Origin: Mycobacterium sp.
GTDB taxonomy: Bacteria; Actinomycetota; Actinomycetes; Mycobacteriales; Mycobacteriaceae
Direction of reading: 5' to 3'
NCBI RefSeq assembly: GCF_019243155.1
Contig: NZ_JAFAUS010000344.1
Span: 1-36,431, forward strand
Length of the DNA: 36,431 nucleotides
The notes below the pieces were generated by a model. That model saw only the letters and a list, made by a program, of their open reading frames with translations, searched no databases and was not told the DNA's origin. The translations under genes and the position numbers were made by a program. Shown in pieces: positions 25,769-32,343 of the stretch (position 1 is its first letter; the number at the start of each line of letters is the position of its first letter).

Positions 25769-26542
25769 GTGCGAACCGCCTTGTCCGGCAACTGCGTCAA
25801 GTTCGCGGCCAAACCGCTGACCCACGGCGGTACCCCGGCACCGTTATGGCTGGCCGCTTTTGAGAACAGCCCGCTGCCGCCGCTGGATCTGACGGAGTGC
25901 CGGCGCTTGATCGTCGTCGCCCCCCATCCCGACGACGAAACGCTCGGCCTGGGCGCGATGACCGCCCAGCTGGTCGCGTCGGGCACGGAGGTCCTGGTGG
26001 TGTCGGTCAGCGACGGCGGAGCCGCCCACGTCGATGCGACGTCGGCGGACCGGCTTCGCATGGAGGCCACGCGCAAGCACGAATTGCGCAGAGCGGCACG
26101 CATTTTGGGGGTTTCAGCGATCGCGTCACTGGGTTTGCCCGACGGCGAGCTGGCTGACCACGAGGACAGCCTCGCCGACTCGCTCACAGAAATCCTGGAG
26201 AACGCCGGCCCCCGGACGTGGTGTGCGGCGACGTGGCGGGGCGACGGGCATCCCGATCACGAGGCCGTGGGCCGCGCGGCGGCGGCGGCATGCACACGCA
26301 CCGGCGTCGCCTTGCTGGAATATCCGATCTGGATGTGGCATTGGGCCCATCCCTTGGACCCGAGCGTGCCATGGGACCGCGCACGTTCGGTGCCGTTATC
26401 GATCCGAACGACGGATCGGAAACGCCAGGCCGCGGAATGCTATCGAAGCCAGTTCCAACGCCATGCCGGCGAAACAGCGCCTGTCCTACCGAGTTTCGTG
26501 CTCAAACGGCTACTCGCCATCGGCGAGGTGGTCTTCCTGTGA
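25769..26542 (+). CDS. PIG-L/LmbE-family zinc deacetylase
   Basis: A 257-residue N-acetylglucosaminyl-type deacetylase. The zinc-binding motif APHPDDETLGLG has PHPDDE at 52-57. A second metal ligand motif is GDGHPDHEAVGRA, with HPDHE at 161-165. Relatives such as MshB and Mca remove acetyl groups from GlcNAc-linked molecules or cleave amides of mycothiol conjugates; this protein is distinct in sequence and context. The GTG at 25769 follows the previous stop by six bases, with GAGAG just upstream. Its stop overlaps the methyltransferase start (GTGA). PIG-L proteins next to, or fused with, this kind of methyltransferase are known, which supports sequential action on one sugar-bearing substrate. 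Confidence 0.92.
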   Translation: MRTALSGNCVKFAAKPLTHGGTPAPLWLAAFENSPLPPLDLTECRRLIVVAPHPDDETLGLGAMTAQLVASGTEVLVVSVSDGGAAHVDATSADRLRMEATRKHELRRAARILGVSAIASLGLPDGELADHEDSLADSLTEILENAGPRTWCAATWRGDGHPDHEAVGRAAAAACTRTGVALLEYPIWMWHWAHPLDPSVPWDRARSVPLSIRTTDRKRQAAECYRSQFQRHAGETAPVLPSFVLKRLLAIGEVVFL

Positions 26543-27165
26543 CGATGCGGCTGCCCGACGCCTATTTCGACCGGATGTACGCCGACACCGATGATCCCTG
26601 GCAGTTGTCGACGCGATGGTACGAACAACGCAAATACGCGATCACTTTGGCGCTACTGCCCAACCGCCGGTACCGGCACGCCTTCGAGCCCGGCTGCTCC
26701 ATCGGAACCCTGACCGCGCAACTGGCACAACGCTGCGATCACGTGACGGCGGTGGATGTGGCCGAGGCCGCGGTGCGTGGCGCGGACGAACGGCTGGCCG
26801 ACGCCGGCTGTCGGGATCGAGTGACTCTTGCCTGCGCGTCCCTGGACGCGGCGTGGCCGGCGGGGCCCTTCGACCTGCTGGTCCTCAGCGAGGTCGCCTA
26901 CTACCTGAGCGCCGACGCACTGGCGGCGGTGTTGCGTCGCGAATGTCCGCGCTTGGCGCCGGGGGCGACGATCGTCGCCGCGCACTGGCGCCACTCGGTG
27001 CCGGACTACCCACTCACCGGCGACGCGGCGCACGGGGTCATTTCGCAGACACCCGGACTGACGCCGCTCGGGTGCTACCGCGACAGCGACGTCGTCGTCG
27101 ACGTGTTCGACACCGACGGCGGCCGTTCGGTCGCGGTTCGTGAAGGGGTGCCGGGCGCCCGCTGA
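26539..27165 (+). CDS. NodS-like SAM-dependent methyltransferase
   Basis: A 208-residue methyltransferase of the NodS type. NodS N-methylates a deacetylated glucosamine in Nod-factor synthesis. The family N-terminus is present (YFDRMYADTDDPWQLSTRWYEQRKY, seen in two parts), followed by motif I FEPGCSIGTLTAQLA at 49-63, the acidic AVDVAEAAV and FDLLVLSEVAYYLS. GTG 26539 overlaps the deacetylase stop. The order deacetylase then NodS-like N-methyltransferase mirrors the nodB-nodS logic, in which deacetylation exposes an amine that is then methylated. This analogy is an inference, as the substrate is unknown here. It ends 17 bases before the EEP gene. Confidence 0.88.
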   Translation: MTMRLPDAYFDRMYADTDDPWQLSTRWYEQRKYAITLALLPNRRYRHAFEPGCSIGTLTAQLAQRCDHVTAVDVAEAAVRGADERLADAGCRDRVTLACASLDAAWPAGPFDLLVLSEVAYYLSADALAAVLRRECPRLAPGATIVAAHWRHSVPDYPLTGDAAHGVISQTPGLTPLGCYRDSDVVVDVFDTDGGRSVAVREGVPGAR

Positions 27166-27182
27166 GCGGGTATCGAAAACCT

Positions 27183-27947
27183 ATGCGCGTAGCGACCTTC
27201 AACATCCTGCATGGCCGCACCTTGGGTGACGGCGTGAACCCGCAGCGGCTGCGCGACTGCGTGCGCCGGCTGGATCCGGATGTATTGGCCCTGCAAGAGG
27301 TCGATTTCGAGCAACCGCGTTCCGATCGGGCCGACCTCACGGCGGTCGCCGCCGACGCGATGGGAGCCGTGGAACACCGGTTCGTGGCCGCGATCTCCGG
27401 CACCCCCGGGGCGACGTGGATGGCCGCCACCGGCCATGAACAACCCGGGACCGCGGCTTATGGGATCGCGCTGTTGTCCCGATACCCGGTGGCCAGTTGG
27501 CAGGTGTTGCGGTTGCCCCGCATCCCGATGCGCTTTCCCATGTATCTGCCTGGCCCCAACCGCGTGATGGTCGTCAACGAAGAGCCGCGAGCGGCGGTCA
27601 TCGCTCAATTGCACACCCCGATGGGCCGGCTGACCGTCGCCAACACGCATCTGTCGTTCGTCCCAGGCTGGAATCGGCGCCAACTACGCCGGCTGATTCA
27701 TGACCTGCGCGGCCTACCCGGCCCGCGCCTGCTGACCGGGGACCTCAATATGACGCCCTCGACGGTCCAGCGCTGGTCTGGCATGCGTGCGCTGGCCGCG
27801 GCCGCGACGTTTCCCGCGCAAACACCGGACCGCCAGCTGGACCACATCCTGACCGACGACGACGGTCTGCGGGCGGGCCCGACCGAGGCCGAACTCATGC
27901 CGATCTCCGACCACCGGCCATTGGTAGTGGATATCGAACGGGTGTGA
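27183..27947 (+). CDS. Endonuclease/exonuclease/phosphatase (EEP) family hydrolase
   Basis: A 254-residue EEP-fold metal-dependent phosphoesterase. All family motifs are present in order: VATFNILHGR at the start, ALQEVDFEQPRS with the metal-binding Glu, YGIALLSRYPV, LTVANTHLSF, LLTGDLNMTP with the Asp/Asn pair, LDHILTDD and ISDHRPLVVD with the catalytic His. Targets of this family range from DNA to phosphoinositides and sphingolipids. The lack of a nucleic-acid-specific extension and the operon context favour a small-molecule or lipid phosphodiester, but this is inference. The ATG at 27183 lies in the same direction, 17 bases after the methyltransferase. It is the last gene of the operon; the convergent DUF3349 gene follows after 29 bases. 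Confidence 0.9.
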   Translation: MRVATFNILHGRTLGDGVNPQRLRDCVRRLDPDVLALQEVDFEQPRSDRADLTAVAADAMGAVEHRFVAAISGTPGATWMAATGHEQPGTAAYGIALLSRYPVASWQVLRLPRIPMRFPMYLPGPNRVMVVNEEPRAAVIAQLHTPMGRLTVANTHLSFVPGWNRRQLRRLIHDLRGLPGPRLLTGDLNMTPSTVQRWSGMRALAAAATFPAQTPDRQLDHILTDDDGLRAGPTEAELMPISDHRPLVVDIERV

Positions 27948-28018
27948 ATCGAATCGCTTGCCGGGCGGGGTGTGGCCTATTTCATTGCGCTCAAACGACT
28001 TTGAACCCGCTCGATATC
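27930..28018. repeat. Inverted repeat across the EEP/DUF3349 convergent junction
   Basis: GATATCGAACGGGT at 27930-27943 is the reverse complement of 28005-28018 with one mismatch (13 of 14). Both arms encode the residues DIERV, one on each strand, at the C-terminal regions of the two convergent genes. It could fold as a long-loop hairpin in either message. Confidence 0.6.
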
Positions 28019-28252
28019 GTCAGCAGACGGCATGTGGTCAGTCACCCTGGTGATTTCCACGCCGACATCCACGCTGTCTGCCGGACGGCGCTTCGGGGCC
28101 AGCAGCTTTCTCGCGATAGCGGTGATCTCGTCATCGGTCACTCGCCGCGGCAGCAGCGCCAACAACGGCACATACCCAAATGGTGGCGCACCCTTGGGGT
28201 AGCCGGCGCGCAGAAATGCAACAACCGCCGACACCCGCTTAACCAGGAACAT
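27977..28252 (-). CDS. DUF3349 domain protein
   Basis: A 91-residue protein matching DUF3349, a small helical family largely restricted to mycobacteria and relatives. Diagnostic segments are VVAFLRAGYPKGAPPFGYVPLLALLPRR (seen as two adjacent motifs), VTDDEITAIARKLL and VDVGVEITRVTDHMPSADDI. There is no signal peptide or membrane segment. The function is unknown. The ATG at 28252 has GAGGTGG just upstream. The gene is transcribed toward the EEP gene and has the csbD gene upstream on the same strand, separated by an intrinsic terminator, so it has its own promoter. Only a weak SigF-like sequence was seen there. Confidence 0.9.
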   Translation of the reverse strand: MFLVKRVSAVVAFLRAGYPKGAPPFGYVPLLALLPRRVTDDEITAIARKLLAPKRRPADSVDVGVEITRVTDHMPSADDIERVQSRLSAMK

Positions 28253-28331
28253 CTTCCACCTCGCTAACCCACCTCACGCTACGCACAGGCAGGTGGTTTA
28301 TGCCAGGAATAGCCCGGCGCGGCGATTTGAA

Positions 28332-28375
28332 ACCAAAGAGGCCCGGCCCCTGGGTCGGGGCCGGGCACTTTTGGT
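28332..28375 (-). terminator. Strong intrinsic terminator after csbD
   Basis: A perfect 10-bp stem (GCCCGGCCCC at 28341-28350 with 28357-28366) has a six-base loop and is extended by ACCAAA/TTTGGT (28332-28337 and 28370-28375). T-rich sequence follows on both strands, so it may work in both directions. It lies directly after the csbD stop. Confidence 0.8.
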
Positions 28376-28382
28376 CTACGAC

Positions 28383-28619
28383 TTACTGGTTCTTCTTCTC
28401 GCGCTCTTCGGCGGCCTCGGCACCGGCCCGCGCGGAATCCGCCTCGGCTTCCTTCTTCGCCGCGTCACGCTGGGCATCGGCCTTATCTTGCTGTGCCTCG
28501 CCCTCTTTCTTCAAATCGCTGCGGCCGGTGACGGCCCCGCCGACCTCCTTGATCTTTCCCTTGACGCCTTCGACCGTGCCTTCGACCGCTTCCTGCGGTC
28601 CGCCCTTTTCGTCGCCCAT
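28383..28619 (-). CDS. CsbD-family stress protein
   Basis: A 78-residue, highly charged protein of the CsbD family (σB-dependent in Bacillus). The N-terminal GTVEGVKGKIKEVGGAVTGR segment is the family core. The C-terminal half is an Ala/Glu/Lys-rich helix (QDKADAQRDAAKKEAEAD) ending EREKKNQ, probably disordered or coiled. Its molecular role is unknown, though expression under general stress is well known. The ATG at 28619 has AGGAAGG eight bases upstream. A longer upstream frame is not supported by a ribosome-binding site. A SigF-like promoter (28662-28685) lies upstream, back-to-back with the one serving the divergent NmrA-like gene, and a strong terminator lies downstream. Confidence 0.9.
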   Translation of the reverse strand: MGDEKGGPQEAVEGTVEGVKGKIKEVGGAVTGRSDLKKEGEAQQDKADAQRDAAKKEAEADSARAGAEAAEEREKKNQ

Positions 28620-28661
28620 GGGTCGACCTTCCTGTTGGTGTGCTCGTTCGCACTTGAATCG

Positions 28662-28685
28662 TTCCCGCCACACGCCCTCTCAAAC
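28662..28685 (-). promoter_or_regulatory. SigF-like promoter of csbD
   Basis: On the minus strand GTTT-N15-GGGAA has one mismatch in the -10. The leader would be about 36 bases. The known stress regulation of csbD genes supports the call. Confidence 0.5.
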
Positions 28686-28722
28686 GGCCCCTTCAGAGCA
28701 GCCACACAGCGCTGACAACGCC

Positions 28723-28746
28723 GTTTCAGCGACAAATTTGTGGGTA
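28723..28746 (+). promoter_or_regulatory. SigF-type promoter of the NmrA-like gene
   Basis: GTTT-N15-GGGTA is an exact match to the SigF consensus. Transcription would start about 24 bases before the GTG at 28776. Confidence 0.6.
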
Positions 28747-28775
28747 GTAATAGCCGGGCAACCGACGAAAGGCGG

Positions 28776-29564
28776 GTGAGGGCACTGACCACGATTGCTG
28801 TGATCGGGGCGAGTGGTTGCTGTGGATCGCGGGTTGTTGCCAGGCTGAAATCCCGGGGCGTCGAGGTCGTCGAGATTTCCCGCAGGCACGGCATCGACCT
28901 GCTGGATGCCCAAGGCCTGTCCCGAGCGCTCGAGGGAGTCGACGTCGCAATCGACGTGTCCAACCCGATGCCGGCCGATGGGCAATCCGACATCGTCGAG
29001 ACCGTCGCTACCGCCTCCCGAAACATCGTGCGCGCGTGCGCCGCGGGAGGAGTTCAGCGTCTGGTGGTCTCGACGATCGCGGGCATCGAAGACCCGGTGT
29101 TCGACGGGTTCGCCTACTACGAAGCCAGGCGGGCCGCCAAGGAGATCATGCTCGACGGTCCGGTGCCGACCACGATCGTGAAGTCGACACAGTGGTACGA
29201 ATTCGCCACCAACCCCGCTGCCGTGAACGCCGCTGACGGCGAAGTGGTCGTGGAGGACTGGCTGATTCAGCCGATCGCCGCCGACACGGTTGCCGACGTG
29301 CTCGTCGAAGCCGCACTGGGACAGTCGCATACCCCGCGCACCATCACCGGCCCGCAACCGATTCGGCTGCCCGAGCTGACATCGAAAGTCCTTGCTCGAC
29401 ACGGTGATTCACGTTCTGTGCGGGCCGTGCAGCCCTCGGTCAACGGTCTCGCCGCCGGAGCGCTGTTGGCCACCGATCACGCGATCGTCGTCGGTCCCGA
29501 CGTGGACACTTGGCTGAGCACTCTGCCGCCGCCCAGCACGGACGGCCACCGCCGCGCACCGTAA
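28776..29564 (+). CDS. NmrA-like NAD(P)-binding atypical SDR
   Basis: A 262-residue Rossmann protein of the atypical SDR/NmrA group. The nucleotide motif is TIAVIGASGCCGSRVVARL near the N-terminus (GxxGxxG). AIDVSNPMPADGQSDIVE and QRLVVSTIAG follow. YYEARRAAKEIM supplies a Tyr/Lys pair like that of extended SDRs, and TTIVKSTQWYEFA completes the fold. Such proteins act as oxidoreductases or redox sensors. The start is placed at GTG 28776 because it lies three bases after GAAAGG and downstream of a perfect SigF promoter; an in-frame GTG at 28740 would lie inside the promoter. It is divergent from csbD. Confidence 0.88.
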   Translation: MRALTTIAVIGASGCCGSRVVARLKSRGVEVVEISRRHGIDLLDAQGLSRALEGVDVAIDVSNPMPADGQSDIVETVATASRNIVRACAAGGVQRLVVSTIAGIEDPVFDGFAYYEARRAAKEIMLDGPVPTTIVKSTQWYEFATNPAAVNAADGEVVVEDWLIQPIAADTVADVLVEAALGQSHTPRTITGPQPIRLPELTSKVLARHGDSRSVRAVQPSVNGLAAGALLATDHAIVVGPDVDTWLSTLPPPSTDGHRRAP

Positions 29565-29674
29565 GAGTCGATAAACGAACAGCCCCGGGGGCGTCGCCGA
29601 GCCAGGAAACGAACACTTGGAATCTGTTTTTGCCTTCATCTATCCTTGGGTCGGTCTCGGGGCTAGGGTCACCT

Positions 29675-29696
29675 CAGGTTGAATTCACAGCTGCCG
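29675..29696 (+). promoter_or_regulatory. 22-bp element shared upstream of both STAS paralogs (copy 2)
   Basis: This starts CAGGTTGAAT and ends CACAGCTGCCG, 60 bases before the ATG at 29757. It matches the reverse complement of 15561-15582 at 21 of 22 bases, while the sequence on either side diverges. Selection on a regulatory site is therefore more likely than recent duplication. Confidence 0.65.
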
Positions 29697-29756
29697 TTTT
29701 ACAGCGGCCGGTGAAAACGTGGCCGCTCTTCCTTTGAGCTGAACGGGGGCGATCAC

Positions 29757-30152
29757 ATGACCGCTCTATCAAATCGACTCGAGCTACCGCGCAATGCTTA
29801 TGTGATTTATTGCGCCGGGGCACAGTTGCTGGTCTATCCGCGTACCCCGGCAACCGTGGTGCGGATCGAAGGCGAAATCGACGCGTCCAACGCCGAGTTC
29901 ATCGGCCGGGCCATCCGCCGCTTCGCCCTCAAAACTCCACTGATCGTGGATGCCAGTCACCTTGACTACGTGGGTAGCGCGGGGCTTCAAGTGCTACTGA
30001 TCCTCAGTGACCAACGCCGGCAAGCTCGCCTGCACTGCACCGTGGTCGGCGGCCCGGCGCTCCATCGGCTCACCCGCGTGGTGACCGACCATGGGTTACC
30101 GCTGGCCGACTCGGTCACCGACGCGCTGCAGCTACTGTCGGCAACTGGGTGA
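29757..30152 (+). CDS. STAS-domain protein, anti-anti-sigma-like (paralog of 14987 gene)
   Basis: A 131-residue single STAS domain. ATVVRIEGEIDASNAEF and LIVDASHLDYVGSAGLQVLL are the conserved strand and loop. In the phosphorylation loop it has VGSAGLQ at 72-78. The Ser aligned with the residue before the classical phosphoserine is kept, whereas the position of the classical one is Ala. It is a paralog of the protein at 14987, sharing CAGAQL near the N-terminus and DHGLP plus DSVTDAL at the C-terminus, but lacks that protein's C-terminal tail. It probably binds an RsbW-type anti-sigma factor. ATG 29757 has ACGGGGG upstream. Its upstream region carries the shared 22-base element and no convincing SigF promoter. 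Confidence 0.9.
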   Translation: MTALSNRLELPRNAYVIYCAGAQLLVYPRTPATVVRIEGEIDASNAEFIGRAIRRFALKTPLIVDASHLDYVGSAGLQVLLILSDQRRQARLHCTVVGGPALHRLTRVVTDHGLPLADSVTDALQLLSATG

Positions 30153-30419
30153 AATCCGCCGCGTACCAACGAAAGTATCGGTCACGGCTTGATTACGAAT
30201 AGTTAAGAAACACGCGTGCGTTCCTAAGAACTCTCAGTTTTCACGCTTCGATTTAATTGTTTGCTTAACGAACTCGGCGGGCTATGTGCGACGGGTCACT
30301 AGGTCATACCGGGTGTTCGTTCTCCGCGAACACGGTTCGTGTGCAGTTCGGCTACGTTGGATTTCAGGCCTCGGGCGGCTCAGCGAATCAATTCTGTATT
30401 CGAAGGACAATCACTGAAA

Positions 30420-30818
30420 ATGAAAATCAGCACTATCGTTGCACGCCGGCGTGTGGCCGGCGCCAGCGCCGGACTTCTGCTCGGCGGAATAGCGATGGGC
30501 GTCGTCGGCGCACCGTCGGCGGCTGCGGCACCCGACTGCAGTCCCGCGGGTGTCAACGGCACCGTCTCCTCGGTCCAGGGCTCGGCGGAGCAGTACCTCG
30601 CCGGACATCCGGGTGCCAACCAAGTGGTCACGGCCGCCTACGGCCAGCCACGCGGGGAGGCCGCCAGTAACCTACGCAACTACTTCACCGCGCACCCGCA
30701 GGAGTACTTCGACCTGCGCGGCATCCTGGCACCGATCGGCGACACCGAACGGCAGTGCAACACCACCGCCCTGCCGCCGAATCTGGAGTCGGCTTACCAG
30801 GAGTTCATGGCAGGCTGA
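30420..30818 (+). CDS. Haemophore-type heme-binding secreted protein (MHB family)
   Basis: A 132-residue exported protein. A signal peptide spans about residues 1-37 (Arg-rich start, then GASAGLLLGGIAMGVVGAP, cleavage near AAAA-PD). The mature part has two cysteines, one in PDCSPAG and one in RQCNTT, likely a disulfide, and the family core YLAGHPGANQVVTAA and YFTAHPQEYFDLRG. It belongs with mycobacterial haemophores such as Rv0203, which carry heme in the periplasm. The heme-contact residues cannot be confirmed by eye. The ATG at 30420 follows GAAGGA at a rather long distance. The 267-base AT-rich upstream region (30153-30419) holds only possible promoters. A perfect hairpin terminator follows. 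Confidence 0.88.
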   Translation: MKISTIVARRRVAGASAGLLLGGIAMGVVGAPSAAAAPDCSPAGVNGTVSSVQGSAEQYLAGHPGANQVVTAAYGQPRGEAASNLRNYFTAHPQEYFDLRGILAPIGDTERQCNTTALPPNLESAYQEFMAG

Positions 30819-30830
30819 CCCAGCCAGGAA

Positions 30831-30866
30831 GCGACCCGCCACACCGCTGTGGCGGGTCGCTTTCGC
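30831..30866 (+). terminator. Intrinsic terminator after the haemophore gene
   Basis: A perfect 13-bp stem (GCGACCCGCCACA at 30831-30843 with 30848-30860) and a CCGC loop are followed by TTTCGC. It is 12 bases after the stop codon. The T-run is short, as is common in mycobacteria. Confidence 0.8.
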
Positions 30867-30890
30867 ATTGGCGGAAAAAAATCGCGGGAA

Positions 30891-30915
30891 GTGTGAATGA
30901 CGTGCTCAACGGGTA
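30891..30915 (+). promoter_or_regulatory. SigF-like promoter before topoisomerase IB (tentative)
   Basis: GTGT-N16-GGGTA has one mismatch in the -35 and an exact -10. The leader to the ATG at 30952 would be about 30 bases and contains GGAGGG. Confidence 0.4.
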
Positions 30916-30951
30916 ATTGTGCAGTCAGCCAATGAAAGTGGAGGGCGCCAG

Positions 30952-31992
30952 ATGCGGCTTCGTCGTAGCGTGCTCAACAAGCCCGGAATCGCACGCAAGC
31001 GTCGGGGTAAAGGATTCGCGTACTACGGACCCGACGGCAATTTGCTCTCCGATCCCGAAACCCTGCAGCGCATCAAGGATCTGGTCATCCCGCCGGCCTG
31101 GAAGAAGGTGTGGATCTCGCCCTACCGCAACGACCACATCCAGGCCGTTGGCACCGACGCGGCCGGACGTCGCCAGTATCTGTATCACGTTGCCTGGCAG
31201 CAGGAACGCGCCGAGGAGAAATTCGACCGGGTGTTGGAGCTGTCGGCTCAGTTGCCCACGATGCGAGCCGCCATACGCAAGGACCTTTCCCGCGACGGCC
31301 TGACTCGTAAACGGGTGCTGGCATTGGCGTTGCGCCTGCTCGACCGTGGTTATTTCCGCGCCGGCGGTGAGCAGTACGCCGAGGAGAACGAGTCCTACGG
31401 CCTGTCCACGCTCCTGTGTGAGCACGTCGTGCTGAAGCGCGACGCCGTCCAATTCGACTTTCCCGCTAAGAGCGGGGTTCGCCGGACCGCGGAGATCGAG
31501 GATCCCGAGGTGGTCCGGGCGGTGCGTTCCCTGATGCGTCGCCCGGACCGTACCGAGCGATTCTTGGTGTGCCGCAACTCATCCGGATGGATAGATCTGC
31601 GAGCCGACGACCTCAATGCTCGATTCAAGGAGCTGGTCGGCAACGAGTACACCGTCAAGGATCTGCGGACCTGGCACGGAACAGTGTTGGCGGCCGCGGC
31701 TTTCGCCGACGCGGACCCCGCCGTCTCGCAGCGACAGGCTAAGCGTATCGAGTCCGCGGTAATGAAAGAGGTCGCCGGAGAGCTCGGAAACACGCCCGCG
31801 GTGGCTCGCGGTTCCTATGTGGATCCGCGCGTCGTCACCGGGTATGAGCATGGCTTGACCATCGCGGCCGCGGTGCGTCGCGCCGAACGCGCCCGTCCAC
31901 CCGACGCCGCCCAAGAAATTCTGGACAAAGCCACCCGGATGCTGATCCGCCGAGCGGCCAAGAGCAACAACACATCCGAACTGGCGGCCTAG
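30952..31992 (+). CDS. Type IB DNA topoisomerase (poxvirus-like bacterial TopIB)
   Basis: A 346-residue bacterial topoisomerase IB, which relaxes supercoils through a 3'-phosphotyrosyl intermediate. The N-terminal domain has YYGPDGNLLSD, IPPAWKKVWISPY and GRRQYLYH (RQYLYH at 74-79). The catalytic domain contains KDLRTWHGTVLAA at 236-248 with the active-site Arg and His region, and the nucleophile is Tyr289 in ARGSYVDPRVV. All pieces of the pentad appear present. M. tuberculosis lacks this enzyme, but M. smegmatis and other species have one. The ATG at 30952 has GGAGGG seven bases upstream. The location downstream of a SigF-like promoter suggests stress-linked topology control. Confidence 0.93.
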   Translation: MRLRRSVLNKPGIARKRRGKGFAYYGPDGNLLSDPETLQRIKDLVIPPAWKKVWISPYRNDHIQAVGTDAAGRRQYLYHVAWQQERAEEKFDRVLELSAQLPTMRAAIRKDLSRDGLTRKRVLALALRLLDRGYFRAGGEQYAEENESYGLSTLLCEHVVLKRDAVQFDFPAKSGVRRTAEIEDPEVVRAVRSLMRRPDRTERFLVCRNSSGWIDLRADDLNARFKELVGNEYTVKDLRTWHGTVLAAAAFADADPAVSQRQAKRIESAVMKEVAGELGNTPAVARGSYVDPRVVTGYEHGLTIAAAVRRAERARPPDAAQEILDKATRMLIRRAAKSNNTSELAA

Positions 31993-32111
31993 CGCACGCA
32001 GGTAACCGTTGCTTCCCTCCCCTTCGTGATCCGGTTGGAACTGGCTGTGAAAAGGAATAAGGGCCCGGATCCCGGGTACCACGACTCCCGTGGGAGTGAT
32101 GACGCAGCTCA

Positions 32112-32304
32112 CCGGGACCTGACTGTGGTGGTCACCGGCGCCAGCGCCGGAATAGGTCGAGCCACGGCCAGAGCCTTCGCAACGCGCGGCGCGCGCGTCG
32201 CCCTTGTTGCCCGCGGCCAGAACGGATTGAGCGCCGCGGCCCGCGACGTCGAGGCCGCCACGGCAGGAGTGGCCGCTCGACGAATAGCAAATATGTTGAC
32301 ATAG
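32112..32304 (+). pseudogene. N-terminal remnant of a short-chain dehydrogenase
   Basis: About 55 codons encode the start of a classical SDR: LTVVVTGASAGIGRATARAF, then ATRGARVALVARG, and a helix with AAARDVEAAT. The sequence then degenerates to VAARRIANMLT and stops. The substrate-binding and YxxxK regions are missing, so no active SDR can be made. The 5' junction is marked by odd GC palindromes at 32062-32082. I regard it as a decayed gene; the frame is open back to 32026 but without family sequence there. The whole 351-base interval between topoisomerase IB and the TPP enzyme (31993-32343) holds only this remnant and the ribosome-binding site of the next gene. Confidence 0.7.
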
Positions 32305-32343
32305 AACGACTCTCGTGAACCTTCACGATTCAGGAGGAGAGCA

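Noticed and set aside
28310..28333. GTTT-N15-GGCTA on the minus strand before the DUF3349 gene
   Set aside because: It overlaps the csbD terminator stem and has a -10 mismatch.
28293..28779. Plus-strand frames across the csbD gene
   Set aside because: They run antisense to a clear CsbD protein with ribosome-binding site and terminator, and begin inside or next to the terminator hairpin.
30259..30284. GTTT-N17-GGCTA before the haemophore gene
   Set aside because: The spacer is at the upper limit, the -10 has a mismatch, and it lies about 135 bases before the start. Too weak to list as a promoter.
32062..32082. Run of ApaI/BamHI/SmaI/KpnI-like sites resembling a cloning-vector polylinker
   Set aside because: The flanks do not match vector sequence, one base is missing relative to the common polylinker, and GC-rich DNA produces such palindromes by chance.
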